A stretch of DNA of 64,000 nt from CAVUFH01 sp963740835 (GCA_963740835.1 CAVUFH010000003.1:1426001-1490000), one strand, 5' to 3'. Shown: positions 35,384 through 44,586, counted from the first letter of the stretch. The notes: generated from the sequence alone by a model not told the origin. Made by a program: numbers and translations.

Positions 35384-35397
35384 TTACGGCGCGTAAC
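35383..35397. promoter_or_regulatory. perfect palindrome GTTACGGCGCGTAAC, candidate operator
   Basis: Arms GTTACG and CGTAAC are exact reverse complements around GCG. The site begins at the last base of the substrate-binding-protein gene and ends 10 nt before the GTG of the alpha/beta hydrolase at 35407. A dimeric repressor of the hydrolase/amidohydrolase pair is a natural reading; no second copy was found. Confidence 0.45.
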
Positions 35398-35406
35398 GTC
35401 TCGGCC

Positions 35407-36336
35407 GTGGCTCCTCGTGACCTGCTCGATCCCGAAATCGCACCGTCGATCGAGCACATCCCGTTCGACGACCTGACGCCCGAGATCCTCGCCACCCTGC
35501 GCGGGCTCATGGGCGGGCCACTGCCGCTCTCGGACACCGTGAAACGGACCGATCACGTCGTCCCCGGCGACGACGCCGTGCCGGTGCGCGTGCACCGGCC
35601 CGTGGGTGTCGAAGGTCCCTTGCCGTGCGTGTACTCCATGCACGGCGGCGGCTACGTGATCGGCAGTCACGACATCGACGACCCGATGTTCGACGAGCTG
35701 TGCCCGAAGCTCGGCTGCGTCGGCGTGTCGGTCGACTACCGGCTCGCGCCGGAGACGGCGTACCCGGATCCGCTCGAGGACTGCTACCGCGGGCTGCGCT
35801 GGACGCACCAACACGCGGCCGATCTCGGCATCGACCCGGACCGCATCGGCGTCGCAGGCGTCAGCGCCGGCGGTGGTCTGGCCGCTGCCCTCGCGCTCCT
35901 GGCGCGCGACCGCGGTGAAGTGCCCGTGGCGTTCCAGCTCCTCGACTCGCCGATGCTCGACGACCGGCAGATCACCAACTCCAGCCGGCAGGACGGGCTC
36001 CCGGTGTGGAGTCGAAACTCGAACGCGTTCGGATGGCGGGCCTATCTCGGCGATCTCTACGGCCGCAACGACGTGCCCGCGACCGCGGCGGCCGCGCGCG
36101 CCACCGACTTGTCGGGGCTGCCGCCCGCGTACATCTCTGTCGGCGCGGTCGACGGTTTCTGCGACGAGGATGTCGACTACGCGCTGCGGCTGAATCATGC
36201 GGGAGTGCCCACCGAGCTGCACGTGTACCCGGGCGCGTGCCACGGGTTCAACGTGATCGCGCCGCACGCGCGCGTCACGAAGCAACGTGCGCGCGACATG
36301 GAGGATTGGCTCGCCCGGCAGTTCCAACGTGGATGA
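35407..36336 (+). CDS. alpha/beta hydrolase, HSL-type esterase
   Basis: A 309-residue hormone-sensitive-lipase-like esterase. The oxyanion motif is MHGGGYVIGS near residue 78, the nucleophile elbow is GVSAGGGLAAA (catalytic Ser), and the triad acid and histidine are in DGFCDEDVDY and CHGFN. It would hydrolyse carboxylic esters or lactones in the cytoplasm. GTG 35407 lies just after a palindrome. The next gene starts 8 nt inside its 3' end, so the two are coupled and may act in sequence on one ester or lactone. Confidence 0.92.
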   Translation: MAPRDLLDPEIAPSIEHIPFDDLTPEILATLRGLMGGPLPLSDTVKRTDHVVPGDDAVPVRVHRPVGVEGPLPCVYSMHGGGYVIGSHDIDDPMFDELCPKLGCVGVSVDYRLAPETAYPDPLEDCYRGLRWTHQHAADLGIDPDRIGVAGVSAGGGLAAALALLARDRGEVPVAFQLLDSPMLDDRQITNSSRQDGLPVWSRNSNAFGWRAYLGDLYGRNDVPATAAAARATDLSGLPPAYISVGAVDGFCDEDVDYALRLNHAGVPTELHVYPGACHGFNVIAPHARVTKQRARDMEDWLARQFQRG

Positions 36337-37516
36337 ATTTCTCTTCCTTCCCGAACCCGAACCGAGGGCGATCAAGTACACCGTGATCTCGGTCGACGAC
36401 CACGTCGTCGAACCCGCGCACACCTTTGAGGGCCGGCTTCCCGCTGCCCTGCAGCCGCGCGCACCGCGGATCGTCGAGACGCGCAATGGTCATCAGGTCT
36501 GGGAGTTCGAGGGTGCGTGCTACACGCAGGTCGGGATGAACGCGGTGGCCGGCCGACGCCCGGAGAGCGTGAAGCTGGAGCCATTCCGCTTCGATCAGAT
36601 GCGACCCGGTTGCTACGACGTCGATGCGCGCGTCCAGGACATGGATATCAACGGCGTGTGGGCGTCAGTGAACTTCCCGTCACAGATCACCGGGTTCTGC
36701 GGCAGTGTGTTCTTCGGCATCGATGACCGCGAGCTGGGAGTCGCGTGCACGCGCGCGTGGAACGACTGGCTGTTCGAGGAGTGGTACCAACGCCATCCCG
36801 ACCGGATCGTGCCGCTCGGCATCACCTATCTCGCCGATCCCGAGCTCGCCGCCGGCGAGATCCGCCGCAACGCAGCACGCGGGTTCACGTCGGTGACGTT
36901 TCCCGAGCGGCCGCACGCGATCGGCCTGCCGTCACTGTGGGAGCGCGACCACTGGGACCCGATCATCGCGGCGTGCGTGGAGACCGACACGGTCATCTCG
37001 TTGCACGTCGGTAGCTCGGGTATCCACCCGTTCCCTCCGGGTGCACCGACGAGTCAGTTGGGCGCGACGCTCTTCGGACAGCTCGCGCTGGGCGCGTGCG
37101 CGGAGTGGCTGTGGTCCGGCTATCCGGTCCAGCACCCGGGCCTCAAGGTCGCGATGAGCGAGGGCGGCATCGGCTGGGTCGCGATGCTCCTCGACCGCCT
37201 CGACTACATCGTCGACCACTCGAGCTACGGGCTCGGTTGGCCGGAGCGGCCTTCGCAGGTCTTGCAGCGCAACTTCTGGTTCTGCACGCTCGAAGACGCA
37301 TCCACCATCGACACCCGTTCTCGCATCGGTGTCGAGAACATCATGGTCGAGGTCGACTATCCCCACGGTGACAGCACGTGGCCCGACACGCAACCTGTCA
37401 TCGAGAAGGCGTGGGGTCACGTGCCGCCCGCCGAGCTGCGCGCGATGTGCTCCGAGAACGCGGCCGCGCTCTATCGCCACCAGCTCCCGGACGTCGTGTT
37501 GCCGCGCGACATCTGA
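36329..37516 (+). CDS. TIM-barrel metal-dependent hydrolase (Amidohydro_2, PF04909-type)
   Basis: A 395-residue member of the amidohydrolase_2 group that includes aminocarboxymuconate semialdehyde decarboxylase and resorcylate decarboxylase. Metal site elements are SVDDHVVEP (N-terminal D-x-H), SLHVGSSG in the barrel and EVDYPHGDSTWP with the catalytic aspartate. Similar proteins are at 54333 and 57292. The family contains both hydrolases and non-oxidative decarboxylases, so the reaction is open. GTG 36329 overlaps the esterase gene by 8 nt. Confidence 0.88.
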   Translation: MDEFLFLPEPEPRAIKYTVISVDDHVVEPAHTFEGRLPAALQPRAPRIVETRNGHQVWEFEGACYTQVGMNAVAGRRPESVKLEPFRFDQMRPGCYDVDARVQDMDINGVWASVNFPSQITGFCGSVFFGIDDRELGVACTRAWNDWLFEEWYQRHPDRIVPLGITYLADPELAAGEIRRNAARGFTSVTFPERPHAIGLPSLWERDHWDPIIAACVETDTVISLHVGSSGIHPFPPGAPTSQLGATLFGQLALGACAEWLWSGYPVQHPGLKVAMSEGGIGWVAMLLDRLDYIVDHSSYGLGWPERPSQVLQRNFWFCTLEDASTIDTRSRIGVENIMVEVDYPHGDSTWPDTQPVIEKAWGHVPPAELRAMCSENAAALYRHQLPDVVLPRDI

Positions 37517-37541
37517 TCGCGGGGGCGAGATCGGGCGCAGG

Positions 37542-38366
37542 TCACACCCGTCCGGCGAAGTCGACCTGGCCGGTCGCCAGCGCGGCGTTGAAGCCGCCGT
37601 CGATGTCGACGTTCACACCGTTGACGTACGACGCGGCCGCTGAACCGAGGAACGCGAGCACGAGTGCGACCTCGCGCGGGTACACCGCGCGCCCGTTCAT
37701 CTCGCGGATGTTCCAGTCGACGATCTGGTCGCTCGTCGAGGCTCGGAACTCGGGGAGCAGCGGCGTGTCGATCGGCCCCGGGCAGACGGTGTTGGTCCGT
37801 ACGCCGCGGCGCATCGTCGGACGCGACGAACGCAGCGTGTACACCTCCACGACTTCCTTGGTGAAGTTGTACGGGGTCTGCCCGAGGTCGGGCAGGTTCG
37901 CCGCGAACCATTCCCGCGCGGGCGTCCAGCCGCCGGCGATGTCGATGTCGAGCAATGCGTTGATCGGTTGCACCCGCTTGCGCCACAGGTTGCCGGCGAG
38001 CGACGCGGTGTTCACGATGGCGCCGCCGTCGGGCATGCGATCGAGCAGGCCCTCGGACAGCGTGCGCAACGCGAGGTAGTTGACCGACAGCACGGTGGGT
38101 GGTGGTGGCGTGTCGGCCACGCCCGCGTTGTTGAACAGGGCGTGCACCGGACCTTCGATGCCGCTGATCGCGTGGCGTACCGCGACTTCGTCGGACAGAT
38201 CCGTGGCCAGGAACGCGTCATGCGGCCCGTTCGGTGGCGTCAGGTCCAGCGCGGTGACGTGCGCGACGTCGAGTTCGGCGAGCACGTCGAGCAGCGCCGC
38301 GCCGACGCCGCGCGCCGCGCCGGTCACGACGACCCGGCGGTCTTGGTAGCTGAAGGGATGCGTCAC
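37542..38366 (-). CDS. short-chain dehydrogenase/reductase (SDR)
   Basis: A 274-residue SDR with VVVTGAARGVGAAL as nucleotide loop, NNAGVAD, and active-site YNFTKEVVEVY. It has the same long pre-tyrosine insert as the SDR at 16694, to which it looks related (same ALF.. and NAGVAD/CAGVAD context), suggesting a common hydroxysteroid-dehydrogenase-like subgroup. It follows the flavin monooxygenase gene by 19 nt on the same strand and probably works with it on an alcohol/ketone pair before ring or chain oxygenation. Confidence 0.9.
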   Translation of the reverse strand: MTHPFSYQDRRVVVTGAARGVGAALLDVLAELDVAHVTALDLTPPNGPHDAFLATDLSDEVAVRHAISGIEGPVHALFNNAGVADTPPPPTVLSVNYLALRTLSEGLLDRMPDGGAIVNTASLAGNLWRKRVQPINALLDIDIAGGWTPAREWFAANLPDLGQTPYNFTKEVVEVYTLRSSRPTMRRGVRTNTVCPGPIDTPLLPEFRASTSDQIVDWNIREMNGRAVYPREVALVLAFLGSAAASYVNGVNVDIDGGFNAALATGQVDFAGRV

Positions 38367-38385
38367 GGTGCCTCGAATCCTCGGG

Positions 38386-39879
38386 TTACAGCGATCGTCG
38401 GGAGGTGGTCTCGGACACGCGTCCGAGCAGCCTCGTGAGCACGGTGTACATCACGTTGCCGTAAGGCCACTGTGTCACGATCTTGCCGGTCGGTGACGTG
38501 AAGTAGTTGTTGGTCATCGTCCACGAGGTGCCGGCCATCTTCGACTGCAACCACCGGTACCAGCGCGCTTGGAAGCCCGGCTTCACTTCGACGGCGGTGA
38601 CCCGCTCGCGTCGCATGCGCGTGACCGCACGCACGGCGTAGGCCGCCTGCGCCTCGAGCATCGACACGATGTCGCCACCGTTGGTGCCGGGCCCGTAGAG
38701 CATGAAGAAGTTCGGGAAGCCCGCCACCGTGATGCCGAGGTAGGCGCGTGGTTCACCCGCCCAGTGCTCGTGCAGCGTCGTGCCCGCGCGCCCGACGACG
38801 GCCAGGCGGGCCAGGTAGTTCGCGGGTTGGAAGCCGGTCGCCAAGACGATGACGTCGACCGCGTGCTCCACACCATCAGCGTCGACGATCCCGGAGTTGG
38901 TCACCGACGCCACCGCCTTCGGCACCAGGTGCACGTTCTCCTTCTTCAGCGCCGGATAGAAGGTGGTCGCGAAGATCGGCCGCTTCCCCGGGTACGGGTA
39001 CTTCGGTGTGAGCGCCTCGCGCAGCTCGGGGTGGTCCTTGAACTGCCGGTCGATGTAGCGCCGGCACATCTGCTCGCGCGCGGTGTTCGCCTTGGTGCCG
39101 GGGCGCCAGATGTCGCCACCGCGGAGGTTCTTCTCGAGCAGGTATTTCAGCCGCCAGCGCTCACGGCTGCGGCGCCAACGGTTCGCGTACGCGGCGCGCT
39201 CGTCGTCCTCGAAGTCGCGTTCGCCCTTCGGCAGCACCCACCCGGGCTCGCGCTGGAAGACGTAGCACTGCTTCACGATCGCTTGGATCGCAGGCACCAC
39301 CTGCGTGGCCGACGAACCGGTGCCGACGACCGCCACGACCTTTCCGGTCAGGTCGTGCTCGTGCTGCCAGCGGGCCGTGTGGAACGCGGGCCCTTCGAAG
39401 TCCTCGAGTCCGGGCCAGTCGGGGTAGCGGGGCACGTTCAGGAAGCCGACCCCGCTGATGAGCGCGTGGCACTCGTCGACCACCCCACCCGCGAGGCGCA
39501 CGGTCCAGACGTGGCGGTCGTCGTCCCACGTTGCGGACTCGACCGTGGTATCGAGCTGCACGTGCGGCCGCAACCCGAATTCGTCGACGGTCGCCTCGAG
39601 GTATTGCTGCAGCTCGGCCTGCCGCGCGTGCGAGCGGGACCAGTCGTGCGCGTTGAACGAGAAAGAGTAGAGGTGCGAGCCGACGTCGACCTCCGCACCG
39701 GGATAGGTGTTGTCCCACCACGTGCCGCCGATGCCGGACGACGACTCGTAGATCGTGAACGTGTGGATCCCCGCCTGCTTCAGCTTGACGCCGGCCGCGA
39801 TGCCACCGAACCCCGCGCCGACGATCACCACGCGCGGCGTGCCCGCGGGACCGAACAACTCGGTCGCGGGAGGTCTCAC
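38386..39879 (-). CDS. flavin-containing (Baeyer-Villiger-type) monooxygenase
   Basis: A 497-residue FAD/NADPH monooxygenase. The FAD loop is VVIVGAGFGGIAAG near residue 18, the Baeyer-Villiger-like fingerprint is FEGPAFHTARWQ (F-x-G-x3-H-T-x2-W) near 160, and the NADPH loop is VVGTGSSATQ. It would insert oxygen next to a ketone, giving an ester or lactone, which suits the SDR downstream and the esterase at 35407. Baeyer-Villiger versus N-/S-oxidising activity cannot be fixed from sequence. GTG 39879 is used. Confidence 0.92.
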   Translation of the reverse strand: MRPPATELFGPAGTPRVVIVGAGFGGIAAGVKLKQAGIHTFTIYESSSGIGGTWWDNTYPGAEVDVGSHLYSFSFNAHDWSRSHARQAELQQYLEATVDEFGLRPHVQLDTTVESATWDDDRHVWTVRLAGGVVDECHALISGVGFLNVPRYPDWPGLEDFEGPAFHTARWQHEHDLTGKVVAVVGTGSSATQVVPAIQAIVKQCYVFQREPGWVLPKGERDFEDDERAAYANRWRRSRERWRLKYLLEKNLRGGDIWRPGTKANTAREQMCRRYIDRQFKDHPELREALTPKYPYPGKRPIFATTFYPALKKENVHLVPKAVASVTNSGIVDADGVEHAVDVIVLATGFQPANYLARLAVVGRAGTTLHEHWAGEPRAYLGITVAGFPNFFMLYGPGTNGGDIVSMLEAQAAYAVRAVTRMRRERVTAVEVKPGFQARWYRWLQSKMAGTSWTMTNNYFTSPTGKIVTQWPYGNVMYTVLTRLLGRVSETTSRRSL

Positions 39880-39904
39880 GGTTCGGCGCGCCCCAGTCCG
39901 TGGA

Positions 39905-40303
39905 TCAGCGTTTGGCCTTCGACTGGTTCAACTTCACGGCGTCGCGCACGAGCGCCTTCAACGCCCTCGCGTTGATCTTGTCGCCTTCGTGGAAGTCGAT
40001 GGCACGCCGGGTGTTGCCCTCCAGGCTGGAGTTGAAGAGGCCCGAAGGGTCCTTCAGCGCCGCCCCTTTGGCGAAGGTCATCTTCACCACGTTCTTGTAC
40101 GTCTCGCCGGTGCAGAGCATTCCGTCGTGCTCCCACGTCGGTACCCCGCGCCATTTCCACTCCTCGACCACTCCGGGATCGGCTTCCTTGACCAACGCAC
40201 GGAGCCGACCGAGCATCTCGCCCCGCCAGTCGTCCAACTCTTTGATCCGCGTGTCGATCAGCTGAGACGGGGACTTGCCTGCCTTCGAGGCGCTCGGCGT
40301 CAT
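39905..40303 (-). CDS. DUF1801-domain protein (YdhG-like)
   Basis: A 132-residue DUF1801 protein. The characteristic run EEWKWRGVPTWEHDGM and VVKMTFAKGAALKDP are plain. These small cytoplasmic proteins are common and mostly uncharacterised, with a fold related to frataxin/YdhG. Its ATG overlaps the stop of the ABM-domain gene (ATGA), so the two are co-translated, and the flavin monooxygenase gene starts 26 nt after its stop. No catabolic role can be claimed. Confidence 0.85.
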   Translation of the reverse strand: MTPSASKAGKSPSQLIDTRIKELDDWRGEMLGRLRALVKEADPGVVEEWKWRGVPTWEHDGMLCTGETYKNVVKMTFAKGAALKDPSGLFNSSLEGNTRRAIDFHEGDKINARALKALVRDAVKLNQSKAKR

Positions 40304-40629
40304 GAGGGCGCGTCGCCTTGGACCTCGGCCATGCGGGACCATCCGCCGGGGACCTCGACATTGACGATCTCCGGGACCGCCGAGAACAGCGTCGGCAGCA
40401 GCTGCGTCGCTTTCTTGAAGTGCTCGGAGTTGACGTGCGCGTCGCCCGCGGCGGCGTCTTCGAACGCCTCGACGAGCACGTACATGTTGGGATCGTCGAC
40501 GCTGCGGTACCAGTCGAAGCAGATGTTGCCGGGCTCGGCACGCGTGGCGGCGGTGAACTCCTCGACGAGGTTGGGGAAGTCGTCCGCGTACTTCGGGCGA
40601 ATCGGGTTCTTCACGACGACCAGGATCAT
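40300..40629 (-). CDS. ABM-domain (antibiotic biosynthesis monooxygenase-like) small protein
   Basis: A 109-residue dimeric alpha+beta-barrel protein. ILVVVKNPIRPKYADDF starts the first strand, CFDWYRSVDDPNMYVLVEAF is the conserved central hairpin, and HFKKATQ follows. The domain acts in cofactor-free quinol oxidation, heme breakdown or simply binding, so function is open. AAAAGGA precedes ATG 40629. An upstream in-frame extension has no ribosome site. It is divergent from 40716 across 86 bp. Confidence 0.85.
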   Translation of the reverse strand: MILVVVKNPIRPKYADDFPNLVEEFTAATRAEPGNICFDWYRSVDDPNMYVLVEAFEDAAAGDAHVNSEHFKKATQLLPTLFSAVPEIVNVEVPGGWSRMAEVQGDAPS

Positions 40630-40715
40630 GCGCAGGTCCTTTTGGAGGAAGCGTTGAACCCTCAAGATATGACAGGTCGAAGCGACGCGCGCCGGGGGCG
40701 ACCTACGGTCTGCCC

Positions 40716-41453
40716 ATGGCTACCTTCACGGCGAGCGACGAGCTCCGGGGCGCCGAGTTCGTCGGTGCTGACCTGCAGGACTCCTGGTTCCGGCAGAGCA
40801 AGCTGCGCGCGGTGCGTATGCGCGGTGCCGACCTGACCGGCGCCGACATCGACGGCGACATCGACGGGGTACGGGTGAACGGGATCGAGATCGCGCCGCT
40901 CGTCGAGGCCGAGCTCGACCGGCGCTACCCCGAGCGGGCCGCGCTCCGAGCCCGGGACGCCGCGTCGATGCGTTCGGGTTGGGCCGGACTCGAGGCCATG
41001 TGGGCGCCGACGATGACGCGGGCCGTGGCGCGGCCGCGGGGAACGGTCGACGTCTCGGTCGACGGCGAGTGGTCCTTCGCCCAGACGCTGCGGCATCTGG
41101 TCTTCGCGACCGACGTCTGGCTGGGCGCGTCGATCCTCGGGCGGGCGGATGCGTTCCACCCGATCGGGGTGCCGTTCTCCGGGTGGCGCGACCAGGCGGC
41201 CGGTGCCGGCATCGACGTCGACGCCGCGCCCTCCTTCGAAGCGGTGCTGCAGGTGCGCGCCGAACGGGTCGGTCAGGTCCGCGAGTTTCTCGCGACCGTC
41301 TCCGACGAGACGCTCGGCGAGCAACGCGCCAGCTCGGTCTTCACCGGTGGCGCACCGTTCCCGGTGTCACTGTGCCTGTGGATCATCATGAACGAGGAGT
41401 GGCACCACCACCGCTACGCGGTACGCGACCTCGATGCGATCCTGAAGGACTGA
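40716..41453 (+). CDS. DinB-superfamily protein with N-terminal pentapeptide repeats
   Basis: A 245-residue protein in two parts. Residues about 8-45 are pentapeptide-like repeats (A[DE]L-type: LRGAEFVGADLQ, MRGADLTGADID). From about 80 it is a DinB four-helix bundle with metal histidines in QTLRHLVFATD and EEWHHHRYAVRD. DinB proteins include mycothiol-dependent enzymes and bacillithiol transferases of actinobacteria and firmicutes; with a full His set, metal-dependent thiol transfer is possible. It stands alone between divergent and convergent neighbours. Confidence 0.83.
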   Translation: MATFTASDELRGAEFVGADLQDSWFRQSKLRAVRMRGADLTGADIDGDIDGVRVNGIEIAPLVEAELDRRYPERAALRARDAASMRSGWAGLEAMWAPTMTRAVARPRGTVDVSVDGEWSFAQTLRHLVFATDVWLGASILGRADAFHPIGVPFSGWRDQAAGAGIDVDAAPSFEAVLQVRAERVGQVREFLATVSDETLGEQRASSVFTGGAPFPVSLCLWIIMNEEWHHHRYAVRDLDAILKD

Positions 41454-41471
41454 TCCTCAGTGTCGGGGACT

Positions 41472-42072
41472 TCAGAGCCCGAGTGACTCGGTCACGCGAG
41501 CGGTGAGGTCGCCTTCGGTCATCGTGGTGTCGACTTCGATGGCAGGAAGGTTCAGGCGCGCGGTTTCGTCACGGAGCCACTCGGTGAACATGCGGTCGCG
41601 TTCGAGCAGGTTGCGGCGGGCGCGCGCGGCGTCGCGGGTCGCGTCGAGGAAGTCCCAGTGGGAAGATCCTCGGTGTTCGGACGCGGCGCGGCGGAACTCC
41701 GGCGTCGGGAGCAGCCAGACCGCGTCGGTCGGCTCGGCGAGGAGCGGTTGCACGAGGTGCGGCAGCAGCCGGAACCCCTCGACGATGACCGCGGGTGCGG
41801 TCGGAAGGCGGAGGAGGTCTTCGACGATCAGGTCGAAGCCCTCGCCCCGAAACCAATGGAAGGTCTCGAGCATCGCTTCGGGGGATCGGTTGACCCAGCG
41901 CTCGTCCATGTCCATGGCCACGAACTCGGTCAGGAGCGGGGCAGATTCACGTGTGCTCCGGCGCGCGTGGTCCGCCATCGCGTCGTCGGTCGCGTAGAGC
42001 TGGAGGCCCTGCTGCGCGGCGATGCGGCGCGCGACGGTCGACTTGCCGGCTGCGCTGCCGCCGCCGATCCAT
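41472..42072 (-). CDS. P-loop nucleotide kinase-like protein, start region disturbed by apparent 2-nt loss
   Basis: The frame read from ATG 41978 lacks a P-loop, but the same frame extends upstream through GGGSAAGKSTVARRIAA (Walker A), up to a TGA, without any ATG, GTG or TTG. An ATG at 42072 lies just out of frame. Restoring CG in ATGGATCGGC gives M-D-R-GGGSAAGKST and a 200-residue protein. Later FVAMDMDERWV and IVEGFRLLP resemble small P-loop kinases of the AAA_33/shikimate-kinase-like type. It starts 13 nt after the CoA-transferase stop. Substrate unknown. Confidence 0.7.
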
Positions 42073-42084
42073 CGGCGGTGTCGG

Positions 42085-43299
42085 TCAGTTGACGACGCCG
42101 CGCACCTTCAGGTCCAGGATCGTGTCCATGTCGAAGCCGAGCTCCTCGAGGATCGTGTCGCCGTGCTCGTTGAACTCGGGCGCGCGGTTCGGTACCGCGG
42201 GCTTCTCGTCGTACTGGACCGGCGCCGCCGCGAGGCGGAACGGCGTGCCGTCGGCGGTCGCACAATCGGCGACGTAGCCGTTCGCGACCGTCTGCGGATC
42301 CGACGCGGCTTCGAGGGTGTCCTGCACCACGACCCATTGCCCGCTGAAGTCCGCGAGTCGCGCGCGCCATTCGTCGACGGTGCGTTCCGCGAACACGCCA
42401 CGGACGATGTCGGTCGCTTCGCCCGCGTGGGCGCTGATCGCGGGGCCAACGAAGCGTTCGTCGATCGCGAGCTCCGGCTGTTCGATCACTGCGCAGAACT
42501 CGGGCCAGTACTTGGCCGCTTGCAGGCAGCCGAGCGAGATGTAGTGACCGTCGCTCGTCCCGTAGGTCGCGACGAGCGGATTCCCCGTGGCCGCGCCGAG
42601 CGGCAACGGCGCCCAGCCGCGTTCGTGCTGCAGCGACAACGCGAGCGCGGCGCCCATCGACCACAGACCCACGCCGAGGAGCGACACGTCGACCGTGGTG
42701 GCCACGCCGGTTCGTTCCCGGTGGAAGAGCGCGCCCATGATCCCGCCGGCCACCGTCATCGCGCCGATCGAGTCACCGAACGCGGGCGCGGGGGGCATGG
42801 GCACGTAGTCGTACTCCTCGTGCTTCATGCCCATCGCGACACCGGCCCGGCACCAGTAGGCGAGCGAGTCGTAGGAGCCCTTGTCGGCGTCGGGCCCGCG
42901 CTCGCCCTGGCCGGTGCCGCGCACGTAGATGATGTCGGGGTTGTGGGCGCGGATGTCGTCGACGTCGATCTTCAGCTTCGTCCGCACGTGCGGGAGCTTG
43001 TTCGTGAGAAACACGTCGGCGGTGCCCGCGAGCTTGTAGAGGATCTCGAGTCCTTCGTCGGACGTGAGGTCGAGCGCGAGGCTGCGCTTGCCGCGGTTCG
43101 AGTGTTCGAGCAGGACGTGCACGGTCGTGCCCATCACCGCGATCCCCGTTGACGCGAGGCCGCGCATCGCGTCGCCCCGCTCGACATGTTCGATCTTGAC
43201 GACGTCGGCACCCCAGTCCGCGAGCAGCGCGGAGGCCGCGGGCACGAACGTGTGCTCGGCGACTTCGAGGATGCGGACGCCTTGCATGACGGCGGTCAT
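42085..43299 (-). CDS. family III CoA-transferase (CaiB/BaiF)
   Basis: A 404-residue CoA-transferase of normal domain order. The opening is GVRILEVAEHTFVPAASALL, CoA binding lies around VVKIEHVERGD and NRGKRSLALDL, and the catalytic aspartate is in KGSYDSLAYWCRAG. The family transfers CoA between carboxylic acids through an aspartyl anhydride. It follows the P450 at 43345 by 45 nt, so both may share the promoter with the candidate operator at 44587-44603. The P450 could oxidise an alkyl end to an acid and this enzyme activate it; that is inference. Confidence 0.93.
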   Translation of the reverse strand: MTAVMQGVRILEVAEHTFVPAASALLADWGADVVKIEHVERGDAMRGLASTGIAVMGTTVHVLLEHSNRGKRSLALDLTSDEGLEILYKLAGTADVFLTNKLPHVRTKLKIDVDDIRAHNPDIIYVRGTGQGERGPDADKGSYDSLAYWCRAGVAMGMKHEEYDYVPMPPAPAFGDSIGAMTVAGGIMGALFHRERTGVATTVDVSLLGVGLWSMGAALALSLQHERGWAPLPLGAATGNPLVATYGTSDGHYISLGCLQAAKYWPEFCAVIEQPELAIDERFVGPAISAHAGEATDIVRGVFAERTVDEWRARLADFSGQWVVVQDTLEAASDPQTVANGYVADCATADGTPFRLAAAPVQYDEKPAVPNRAPEFNEHGDTILEELGFDMDTILDLKVRGVVN

Positions 43300-43344
43300 C
43301 GTGTGCTCCCTGCGCGTTGGTGTGTGGGTCGGCGAATGGTCTCG

Positions 43345-44559
43345 TCAGCGAACGGCGTGGACGGGCACGTTCGAGTAACCGGCGACGTTCGACATGTTGA
43401 CTCGGCGCAAACCGGCTTCGTCGACCTCGAGTCGCGGCCAGCGGTCGAGGATCTCTTCGATCGCGATCCGGCTCTCGAGGCGCGCGAGCGCGGCGCCGAG
43501 GCAGCTATGGACACCGTGCCCGAAGCCGATGGTGATGCCCGGCGGCCGTTCGACGTCGAACTCGTCGGCGCGCTCGAACGCGCGCGGGTCGCGCGTGGCC
43601 GCGCCGGTGATGAGGAGCACGGGGAAGCCCGCGGGCACAGTGCCGCCCTCGAGGGCGCGCTCCTCCACGCAGTACCGACCTTGGTACTGCGAAGGCGGCC
43701 AGTACCGGAGGATCTCGTCGACGGCACGCGGGATCTTGTCGCGATCGTCGACGATCTTCTGCCACTGATCGGGGTGTCGCGAGAACAGCACCGCCGCGTT
43801 GCCCACGAGCTTCGTCACCGTTTCCGCGCCCGCGCCACCGAGCAGGATGGCGAAGCCGGTGATCTCGAGGTCGTCGAGGCCGGTCTGCTCGCCGTCGCCC
43901 CGGTCGACGGTGACCTGGGTGAGCCGCGACAGCATGTCGTCACCCGGGTTCTTGCGCTTCTCAACTGTGAGCTGGTGCCAGTACATGCCCTGTTCGATGA
44001 CGGCCTGTTCGTTCTCGGGGCTGGGCACGATCTGGCCCGGCGCGCGCTCGAGGCTGGCGTCGAGCCAGTGCCGGATCTGCTGGCGTTCGCCGTCGGGCAC
44101 GCCGAGCATGCGCGAGATCACCTCGACCGGGAAGGGTGCGGAGAAGTCGGCAACCGCGTCGAACGAGCTCGCATCGCGCAACGGGTCCAGATAGCCGCCG
44201 ATGACCTCGCGGATCATCGGCTCGAGCGACGTCACCGCGCGCGGCGTGAACACCCGGCTGACCAGGGCCCGGAAGCGATCGTGTTCGGGCGGATCCATCA
44301 TGATGATCTGCCGGTACGCGGCGATCTCCTCCGGATCCTTCGAGAGCGAGAACAGCTCGATGCCGTGCGCGCTCGAGAAGCCCTCCCAGTCCCGGTGTGC
44401 GGCGAGCACGTCCGCGAAACGGGAGAGTGCATAGAACCCGTACTTCTCGCTGAAGTACACGGGCGCTTCGTCGCGCAGCCTCCGGTACATCTCGGTCGGA
44501 TCGTTGAAGAAGCTGTCCGAGAAGGGATCGAATTCGACGGGGGTCGTGCCGGTGCTCAT
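43345..44559 (-). CDS. cytochrome P450 (paralogue of 18903-20111)
   Basis: A 404-residue P450. The I-helix is GGAGAETVTKLVG, the K-helix is in DEILRYWPP, and the heme loop is FGHGVHSCLGAALAR with Cys353. It is very close to the P450 at 18903, including the identical segments EFDPFSD and MMDPPEHDR. AGGGAG lies upstream of ATG 44559. An operator-like CTAAC-N6-GTCACT ends 27 nt before the start. With the CoA-transferase at 42085 it forms a small unit inside the long minus-strand run. Confidence 0.95.
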   Translation of the reverse strand: MSTGTTPVEFDPFSDSFFNDPTEMYRRLRDEAPVYFSEKYGFYALSRFADVLAAHRDWEGFSSAHGIELFSLSKDPEEIAAYRQIIMMDPPEHDRFRALVSRVFTPRAVTSLEPMIREVIGGYLDPLRDASSFDAVADFSAPFPVEVISRMLGVPDGERQQIRHWLDASLERAPGQIVPSPENEQAVIEQGMYWHQLTVEKRKNPGDDMLSRLTQVTVDRGDGEQTGLDDLEITGFAILLGGAGAETVTKLVGNAAVLFSRHPDQWQKIVDDRDKIPRAVDEILRYWPPSQYQGRYCVEERALEGGTVPAGFPVLLITGAATRDPRAFERADEFDVERPPGITIGFGHGVHSCLGAALARLESRIAIEEILDRWPRLEVDEAGLRRVNMSNVAGYSNVPVHAVR

Positions 44560-44586
44560 CGATTGCTCCCTGACGCGGCTTCGAAC

